From positions 1 through 64,000 of the forward strand of contig NZ_JABCPZ010000006.1 in NCBI RefSeq assembly GCF_013283785.1: a stretch of DNA of 64,000 bases, given 5' to 3'. This document shows positions 58,919-64,000 of this stretch, one piece after another; the stretch's first letter is position 1, and every line of letters starts with the position of its first letter. The DNA comes from Nonomuraea antri (GTDB lineage Bacteria > Actinomycetota > Actinomycetes > Streptosporangiales > Streptosporangiaceae). The notes beneath the pieces were generated by a model. That model saw nothing but the letters and a program-made list of their open reading frames with translations, was not told where the DNA came from and searched no databases. The translations under genes and the position numbers were made by a program.

Positions 58919-60670
58919 TCACTTGTCCCGTCTCGGGAACACCTCGTAGCCGGGGGTGAGGACGCGCCCCGGGTCGTACGCCCGCTTGGCGGCGGCGAGC
59001 CGGTCCCACGCCGGACCGAAGTGAGCCTGCCAGTCGCGGGCGGACATCGGCAGGGCGCTGACCGGGTTGAGCGTGCCGCCCGCCGCGATGACCCGCTCGT
59101 ACACGGCACGGTTGTCGGCCACCATGCCGGCCACCAAGCGAGCGGGGCCCGGTGCCGGGATTCGCATGAGGTTCATCGTGAACGCGACCGGCTCCGCGGG
59201 GAGCCGGAACATCGGGCTGCGCACGGCGTCCGTCCGCAGCGGCAGGATCGAGACGACGCCGTGATCGCCGAGGTCGCCGACGGTGAGCCCGGCGAGCGTC
59301 TCGGCCAGGACCGCACCCGCGCGGGACGCACCGACGAAGGTGAACAGCCAGGGGTGCGGGGAATCCCAGCGCCCGGCGTCGCGCAGCGTGTTCTCCAAGG
59401 CCGTGAACCGGTCGGTGTAGGCGCGGTAGTCGTGTGTGCCGATGGTCGCCTTCGCGCGGTCGTCGGCGAGTCCCGCGAGCATGGCGTCGTCGTCGGGCGC
59501 CACGTCGGAGAACAGCGCCGACCCGTCGACGAGGTAGGTCCAGCCGCCTTCCCGGCCGGGGACGGCGAAGCCATGGAGGTAGTCCCACCTGGCCTCGTCG
59601 AGGAGCCGGCGCTGGTCGGTGAGCATCGTGCCGAGGTCGGAGTAGACGAGCTGGTACCTGCGGACGGCCGCGGGTGCCGCCGTCAGCCGCAGGGTCGCCC
59701 GCGTGATGATGCCGACCTGGCCGAGTCCGGCGCGTACGGCGTCGAACAGGTCCTGGTGCTGGTCGGGTGAGCAGGTACGGGCGATTCCGTCGCCGGTGAC
59801 GACCTCGAGTGCGAGCACCGAGTCGCTCAGGACGCCGTGCCGCCAACTGGTGCCGCCCACGCCGCCGACGGTGACGGTGCCGCCGATCGTCAGGTCCAGG
59901 TATTCGGGGAGGACCGGTGGGGTGCGGCCGTCGCGGAGCGCGGCTGTGAGGACGTCGCGCCAGGTCGCGCCCGCGTCGACGACGATCCGGTCCACGTCGA
60001 CGTGGTGGATCGTGTTGTGTCCGGACAGGTCGATGACGGCGCCGCGACCGACCTGGGCGCGGCCGTACACCGAGTGCCGCGCGCCCTGGGCGGCGACCTG
60101 CTTGCCGGCGCCGGCCGCCCACCGTACGACGGCGGCGACGTCCGCGGCCGAGCCGGGGCGGAGCACCGCCTCGGGGACGGTGCGCACGACGTGGCCGAAG
60201 TCGGCCGCGGCCCGCTCGCGAGCGGCCGGGTCGCGCACGAGCTCGCCGTCGAGCGGCGGCTCGCCGAGGTCCTGCGGGTACCAGCGGAGTTCGACGGTGT
60301 TGCCGTCGGGGTCGCGGACGTAGACCGACCGGCCGTCGCCACGCGCGCCCGAGCGGACGACCGGGCCCTGGACCACGTCGAGCACCCCGGCGTCGATGAT
60401 CGCCGGCCAGTCGAGCGGCGCCACGACCAGGCAGATGTGGTCCACGTTGGACTCACCGCGCGGACGCTCGACGAGGTCGATGATGGTGGCCGCGTTGATC
60501 CGGACCGAGGGGAAGGAGACCTGGCCGCGCCGCCACTCCTCGACCCGCTCCGCGTCGAGGCCCAGGACGTCGCGGTAGAACCGCAGCGAGCGGTCGACGT
60601 TCCCGACGTTCAGGACGATGTGGTCCAGTGCCGTCACGCGGATCGCCCGGCCGTGCGTGCTGGTGTTCAC
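58919..60670 (-). CDS. VOC domain fused to cytokinin-oxidase-like FAD oxidase
   Basis: The 583-residue protein joins an N-terminal VOC (glyoxalase) domain (about 10-130: LDHIVLNVGNVDRSLRFYRD; HICLVVAP; DPDGNTVELRWY) and an FAD oxidase (about 150-583) with GARHSVYGRAQ (covalent flavin His, about 203), TIGGTVTVGGVGG and AYDPGRVLTPGYEVF at the end, as in cytokinin dehydrogenase-like enzymes. It would oxidise a small molecule after binding or isomerising it in the VOC part. It is 13 bp after the MFS gene, on the same strand. Confidence 0.87.
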   Translation of the reverse strand: MNTSTHGRAIRVTALDHIVLNVGNVDRSLRFYRDVLGLDAERVEEWRRGQVSFPSVRINAATIIDLVERPRGESNVDHICLVVAPLDWPAIIDAGVLDVVQGPVVRSGARGDGRSVYVRDPDGNTVELRWYPQDLGEPPLDGELVRDPAARERAAADFGHVVRTVPEAVLRPGSAADVAAVVRWAAGAGKQVAAQGARHSVYGRAQVGRGAVIDLSGHNTIHHVDVDRIVVDAGATWRDVLTAALRDGRTPPVLPEYLDLTIGGTVTVGGVGGTSWRHGVLSDSVLALEVVTGDGIARTCSPDQHQDLFDAVRAGLGQVGIITRATLRLTAAPAAVRRYQLVYSDLGTMLTDQRRLLDEARWDYLHGFAVPGREGGWTYLVDGSALFSDVAPDDDAMLAGLADDRAKATIGTHDYRAYTDRFTALENTLRDAGRWDSPHPWLFTFVGASRAGAVLAETLAGLTVGDLGDHGVVSILPLRTDAVRSPMFRLPAEPVAFTMNLMRIPAPGPARLVAGMVADNRAVYERVIAAGGTLNPVSALPMSARDWQAHFGPAWDRLAAAKRAYDPGRVLTPGYEVFPRRDK

Positions 60671-60683
60671 GTGTTCGCCTCTC

Positions 60684-61868
60684 TCAGGCGTGCGCGGCGT
60701 CGCGGTGCGAGCCGAAGGCGGTCAGCAGCGCGGTCACCGTCAACGCGACGCCGAACCACACCGCGCCCGTGGTCCCGAAGCCGTCCGCGAACAGTCCGCC
60801 CAGCAGCGCGCCGAGTGCGATCGAGATGTTGTAGCCCATGGTGTTGAGCGACATGGCGGCCTCGAAGGTGTCCGGGGCGGCGGCGAGCATCATGTTGACC
60901 TGGCAGAGGTTGGCGGCGCCGAAGGACACCCCCCACACCACCACGGCGACCGCCAGGCCCGCCGGGCTGCCGCCGATCGCCAGGAGCAGCAGCAGCGCGG
61001 CGACGAGACCGGTGCAGGCCACGACGAACGTCGCGCGCATGTTCCTGTTGACCGTGTGCCCGGCGACGAAGTTGCCGACCGCGCCGCCGACCCCGAAGAC
61101 GATCAGCAGCCCGGTCACCCACGCCGCCGACAGCCCGGCACGCTGCTCCACGAAGGGGCGGATGAACGTGTACGCGCCGAAGTGCCCGAGCACGTACAGC
61201 GCGACAGTGATCATCACGACCCGCAGCCGTACGTTCCGGATCGGCAGCGTGAACACCTCACGCACCGGGATGGCGCTCTGGGACGGCAGCGACGGAAGCG
61301 TGAGCACGACGGCGAGGAGCGCCGCCAGGCTCAGACCGCTCCAGATGAGGAACGTGGTGCGCCAGTCGGTGAGGCTCTCGATGAACGTGCCCAGCGGCAT
61401 GCCCACGACGGTGGCGATCGACATGCCGGAGAGCACCACCGCTGCGGCCTTGCCGGCCTTCTCGCCGGGGACGAGCCGCATCGCCATGGCGACGCCGATC
61501 GCCCAGAACACGCCGTGCGCGAATCCGGTGACGAGCCGGGCGCCCAGGACGATCGGGAAGTTCGGCGACACGGCCGTGACGAGGTTGCCGAGTGCCATGA
61601 TCGCCAGCAGCGTGGCGAGGAGGGCACGGCGGTTCACCCTGCGGCTCCACGCGACCAGGAACGGCACCCCGACGCCCGCGGAGATGCCGTACAGCGTCAC
61701 CATCATGCCCGCGAGGCTGACGGAGACGGACAGTCCCGCGCTGACCGGGGTGAGCAGTCCGACGGGCATCAGCTCGGTGGTGACGAAGACGAACAAGCTC
61801 GCGGTGATGGCCGCGACGCCCAGCCACGCCCGGAACTGCGAGCGCGGTTCAGTACTGACGGTGGTCAT
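60684..61868 (-). CDS. MFS transporter (DHA1 / AraJ type)
   Basis: The 394-residue protein has 12 hydrophobic segments with motifs TTELMPVGLLTPVSAGL (about 29), GARLVTGFAHGVFWAIG (about 109) and GMPLGTFIESLTDWRTTFLIW (about 157), as in sugar and drug efflux pumps of the DHA1 family. It is cotranscribed with the VOC-FAD oxidase and divergent from a LysR regulator, so it probably exports the oxidase substrate or product. The TCAGTACTGA motif lies in its fourth to seventh codons. Confidence 0.9.
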   Translation of the reverse strand: MTTVSTEPRSQFRAWLGVAAITASLFVFVTTELMPVGLLTPVSAGLSVSVSLAGMMVTLYGISAGVGVPFLVAWSRRVNRRALLATLLAIMALGNLVTAVSPNFPIVLGARLVTGFAHGVFWAIGVAMAMRLVPGEKAGKAAAVVLSGMSIATVVGMPLGTFIESLTDWRTTFLIWSGLSLAALLAVVLTLPSLPSQSAIPVREVFTLPIRNVRLRVVMITVALYVLGHFGAYTFIRPFVEQRAGLSAAWVTGLLIVFGVGGAVGNFVAGHTVNRNMRATFVVACTGLVAALLLLLAIGGSPAGLAVAVVVWGVSFGAANLCQVNMMLAAAPDTFEAAMSLNTMGYNISIALGALLGGLFADGFGTTGAVWFGVALTVTALLTAFGSHRDAAHA

Positions 61869-62002
61869 GCGTGTCCTTATGAAGGTTCCCGTACGAGCGG
61901 GGGAGAAGTGCGAGAGCAGGAGAAGCCGGGTTCGCGGTCACGGCCCCGGAGTGACGACGGTGGTGACGACCCCGTCCACGACTCGAGTCTCGCGGTGCGC
62001 CC

Positions 62003-62056
62003 ATCAATGAGTCCAACGCAATGTTGTCACTCCAGCGATGCCGAACCATCATTGAT
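62003..62056. promoter_or_regulatory. Candidate LysR binding sites between MFS and LysR genes
   Basis: ATCAATGA (62003-62010) and TCATTGAT (62049-62056) are inverted copies, 38 bases apart, in the 190-bp divergent gap. The second site ends two bases before the LysR start codon, so binding would cover that start and the divergent promoter. Confidence 0.6.
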
Positions 62057-62058
62057 CC

Positions 62059-63003
62059 ATGGAGCTCCAGCAGATGCGTTACGTCCTCGCCGTCGCCGAG
62101 ACGAACAGCTTCACCCGGGCGGCGGAGCAGTGCCTGGTCGTCCAGTCGGCGTTGAGTCGCCAGATCGCGAGCCTCGAACGGGAACTGGGCGCGCGGCTGT
62201 TCGATCGCACCAGCCGCCATGTGCGCATCACCCCGGCAGGGAGGGCTTTCGTGGCCGCGGCCCGTGAGAGCCTCAACGCCGCGGAGCGGGCGATCGCCGA
62301 CGTCGCGGCGGCGACCGGCGAGGTGCGCGGCAGGCTCGCCCTCGGCCTCATCCCCACCGTGGCCGCCGTCGACATCCCGGACGCGCTGAGCCGGTTCCGC
62401 GACAGATATCCCCAGGTCCAGCTGAACATCCGCATCGGCGGCAGCGACGAGCTCACCGAGCAGGTCAGGCAGGGCAAGATCGAAGTCGCCTTCCTCGGGT
62501 TGCCCACCAGCGCGCGACCGGTGGGCGTCAACAGCCGCGAACTCGCCCGCGACCGGCTGGTCGCCGTCGTCGCCCCTGACCACCCGCTGGCGGGCGAGCC
62601 GGCCGTCGACCTCGCCCGGCTCTCCACCGAGACCTTCATCGACCTGCCGCCGCACTCGGCCGCGCGGGCGCAGTCGGACGAGGCGTTCGCCGCCGCGGGT
62701 CTGAGCCGTGAGGTCGCGTTCGAGGTCACCACCGCGGACTTCATGATGGCCCGGCTCGTACGGAAGGGGCTGGCGATCGCGCTGCTGCCCTCGGCCTACG
62801 TCCCCCAGCTGACCGGTCTGGCCACCATCGAGATCACCGACGCGCCCATGCGCGTCGAGTACCTCATCTGGAGCGGCGTCGGACGCACCCCGGCGGCGAC
62901 CGCCTTCCTCGACCTGCTGGACCTGCCCGACCCGCGGACGGAGAGTCGCCGGAGACCGCTACCCCTTGGAACAGATCGTCCAGGGACTAGAGACGCTCGA
63001 TGA
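62059..63003 (+). CDS. LysR-family transcriptional regulator
   Basis: The 314-residue protein has the LysR helix-turn-helix ([24 protein letters not shown], about 18-41; [14 protein letters not shown]) and a two-lobe effector domain. The start is ATG at 62059, two bases after a binding-site half, and no ribosome site is seen, so it may be leaderless. It is divergent from the MFS/VOC-FAD operon. Its last 17 bp overlap the DUF1905 gene, tail to tail. Confidence 0.93.
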   Translation: MELQQMRYVLAVAETNSFTRAAEQCLVVQSALSRQIASLERELGARLFDRTSRHVRITPAGRAFVAAARESLNAAERAIADVAAATGEVRGRLALGLIPTVAAVDIPDALSRFRDRYPQVQLNIRIGGSDELTEQVRQGKIEVAFLGLPTSARPVGVNSRELARDRLVAVVAPDHPLAGEPAVDLARLSTETFIDLPPHSAARAQSDEAFAAAGLSREVAFEVTTADFMMARLVRKGLAIALLPSAYVPQLTGLATIEITDAPMRVEYLIWSGVGRTPAATAFLDLLDLPDPRTESRRRPLPLGTDRPGTRDAR

Positions 63004-63280
63004 GTCGTACGGTCACGGTGTCCCCGGCGCCCTTGCCGAGGGCACGGCGCAACGGGGCGGCGATGGGGAGCTTGTGGGTGCCGTCGCCGAGAGCCATGAA
63101 CGAGCTGGTGAACGGATGGCCGTCGACCTCGCCGGTCACCTTGACGAGACCGCGGGTGCCGAAGTAGGTGGCCGAGTCGGCCATGACGACATAGGTCCAT
63201 CCGGCCCTGGCCGGGCTCCGCACGAGCGTGGCGGTGAACTCGCGGTCGAGCGGTCCGGACTTCGGGTGGTCGGCGTTCAT
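62987..63280 (-). CDS. DUF1905-domain protein
   Basis: The 97-residue protein is a single DUF1905 domain ([51 protein letters not shown]), a small beta barrel of unknown function. It starts at ATG 63280 after AAAGGAA. It is 30 bp after the membrane protein gene and is likely cotranscribed under the TetR operator. Confidence 0.88.
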   Translation of the reverse strand: MNADHPKSGPLDREFTATLVRSPARAGWTYVVMADSATYFGTRGLVKVTGEVDGHPFTSSFMALGDGTHKLPIAAPLRRALGKGAGDTVTVRLIERL

Positions 63281-63310
63281 GATGGTTCCTTTCGGGTTGT
63301 CGTCGGGTTG

Positions 63311-63697
63311 TCAGTGCAGGACGCCGAGCACGGCTCCGATGAGCAGCAGTTTCAGCAGCCAGTCCCCGGCGTGCAGGACGGCGGTGACCACCGGCACGCG
63401 CTCCCACAGCACCGAGCCGGTGAGCAGGATGACCGGGAAGCCCAGCCACGCGACGAGAGCCAGCAGCATCGCCGAGGGCCAGCCCAGCAGGTTCGCCTGT
63501 GCCGCGATCCAGGCGAACACGCCGGCGACGAGGGCGGTGCGCAGCAACTCCACTGCTGCTTTCCACGGCACCGGACGTCCCCGGTCGAGCGCCGCATCAC
63601 CCAGCCGGCGCCGCTCGAACGGCGTGGCCAGGGCGTAGTAGACGGAACTGACGATGAATGCCGCTATCGCGGACAGGGCGATTCCCAGAGCGAGCAT
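63311..63697 (-). CDS. DUF1761-type membrane protein
   Basis: The 128-residue protein has four hydrophobic segments; the first (ALGIALSAIAAFIVSSVYYALA) with its YYAL and the later GWPSAMLLALVAWLGFPV fit DUF1761-type proteins. It is divergent from the TetR gene with an operator array in the 74-bp gap; AAAGGGG precedes the ATG. Confidence 0.78.
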   Translation of the reverse strand: MLALGIALSAIAAFIVSSVYYALATPFERRRLGDAALDRGRPVPWKAAVELLRTALVAGVFAWIAAQANLLGWPSAMLLALVAWLGFPVILLTGSVLWERVPVVTAVLHAGDWLLKLLLIGAVLGVLH

Positions 63698-63710
63698 CTT
63701 GGCACCCCTT

Positions 63711-63761
63711 TCAGTACTGATGGGTACTATATTTTTCGGGTTATAGTACTGTCAAGTACTA
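63711..63761. promoter_or_regulatory. AGTACT operator array for the last TetR gene
   Basis: The gap holds TCAGTACTGA (63711-63720), GTACTATA (63724-63731) pairing with TATAGTAC (63742-63749), and TAGTACT-gtca-AGTACTA (63744-63761), the last arm touching the ribosome site AAGGAGG. Four AGTACT-like cores are spread over 51 bp, so two or more dimers may bind and cover both promoters. Confidence 0.85.
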
Positions 63762-63771
63762 AGGAGGTCGG

Positions 63772-64000
63772 ATGTCGGCAGAGGCACGAACGCGACCACG
63801 CGGGCGCCCAGGCGGCAGTGGCGGCGCGGACCTGCTGGCGATCGCCCGCGACGTGTTCCTCACCCGGGGATATCCCGGGGCGACGATGGATCAGGTGGCA
63901 GCCCAGGCCCGGATCTCGAAACAGACGCTCTATCGCGAGTACCCTTCGAAGGAGCGGCTGTACGCGGCGGTGGTCCGTGACTGGGTCGACCGCGGCTACG
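63772..64000 (+). CDS. TetR-family regulator, 3' end outside window
   Basis: The visible 76 residues hold the TetR helix-turn-helix (YPGATMDQVAAQARISKQTLYREYPSKERLY). The ATG at 63772 follows AAGGAGGT by three bases. It is the likely user of the AGTACT array and probably represses the divergent DUF1761/DUF1905 genes. Confidence 0.92.
   Translation, partial: MSAEARTRPRGRPGGSGGADLLAIARDVFLTRGYPGATMDQVAAQARISKQTLYREYPSKERLYAAVVRDWVDRGY

Overview
The window is 64 kb of very GC-rich DNA with the gene content of a filamentous actinomycete: a type 2 lanthipeptide cluster, SARP/AfsR and GlxA regulators, several LuxR-type two-component pairs, ECF sigma factors, F420/DUF385-type and hemerythrin domains, and start codons with good Shine-Dalgarno sequences mixed with leaderless starts. 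A CU044_5270-type anti-sigma partner and the overall style suggest Streptosporangiaceae (Nonomuraea/Streptosporangium-like), but there is no rRNA or housekeeping marker to fix the genus. No insertion sequence, integrase or CRISPR array was seen. Both ends cut a gene (a large ATPase on the left, a TetR regulator on the right).

Layout. 1-7 kb: a signalling ATPase, a membrane-anchored multicopper oxidase with a small membrane partner, a hemerythrin protein and a DUF418 protein. 7.1-15.4 kb: a compact lanthipeptide operon on the minus strand (precursor, LanM, ABC exporter, berberine-bridge-like flavoenzyme; all three junctions after lanM overlap by ATGA or are tightly packed) flanked by a response regulator and a sensor kinase. 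15.6-17.8 kb: folE plus a DoxX-like gene, divergent from a SufR-like regulator with a four-cysteine C-terminus; a clear operator lies between them. 17.6-23 kb: small secreted proteins, VOC, DedA and SDR genes and TetR regulators with visible operators.

23.07-30.09 kb is the most unusual part. A tRNA-like RNA lacking a normal anticodon arm is followed 20 bp later by five same-strand genes, the first three translationally coupled: a zinc-ribbon SDR protein without the catalytic Tyr, a leucine-rich-repeat protein, an ankyrin-repeat protein, a MoxR AAA+ ATPase, and a protein combining a HExxH metallopeptidase motif with a VWA domain. MoxR/VWA pairs are known chaperone or conflict modules; the combination with LRR, ankyrin, SDR and a tRNA-like RNA is a candidate new system (RNA sensing, repair or stress/defence).

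30-51 kb: a DUF385-hemerythrin fusion, a sigma/anti-sigma pair, an IlvD/Edd dehydratase with a 2-hydroxyacid dehydrogenase (sugar-acid catabolism), a GlxA regulator with an HD hydrolase separated by a roughly 30-bp tandem repeat tract, a membrane sigma-like protein with an AQPE repeat, an MDR/TetR pair with a 27-bp palindrome, a CPBP protease and a complete two-component system. 51-64 kb: a serine hydrolase, three copies in different states of decay of a small helical protein (two intact, one frameshifted) around a DHA2 MFS pump, an FAD monooxygenase divergent from a SARP/AfsR regulator, a VOC-FAD oxidase fusion with an MFS pump divergent from a LysR regulator, and a final TetR gene with an AGTACT operator array.

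Recurrent themes are short in-frame tandem repeats of 15-30 bp in coding sequence (folE, the sensor kinase, the AQPE protein), long convergent overlaps, and three SDR proteins in which the catalytic tyrosine is replaced.
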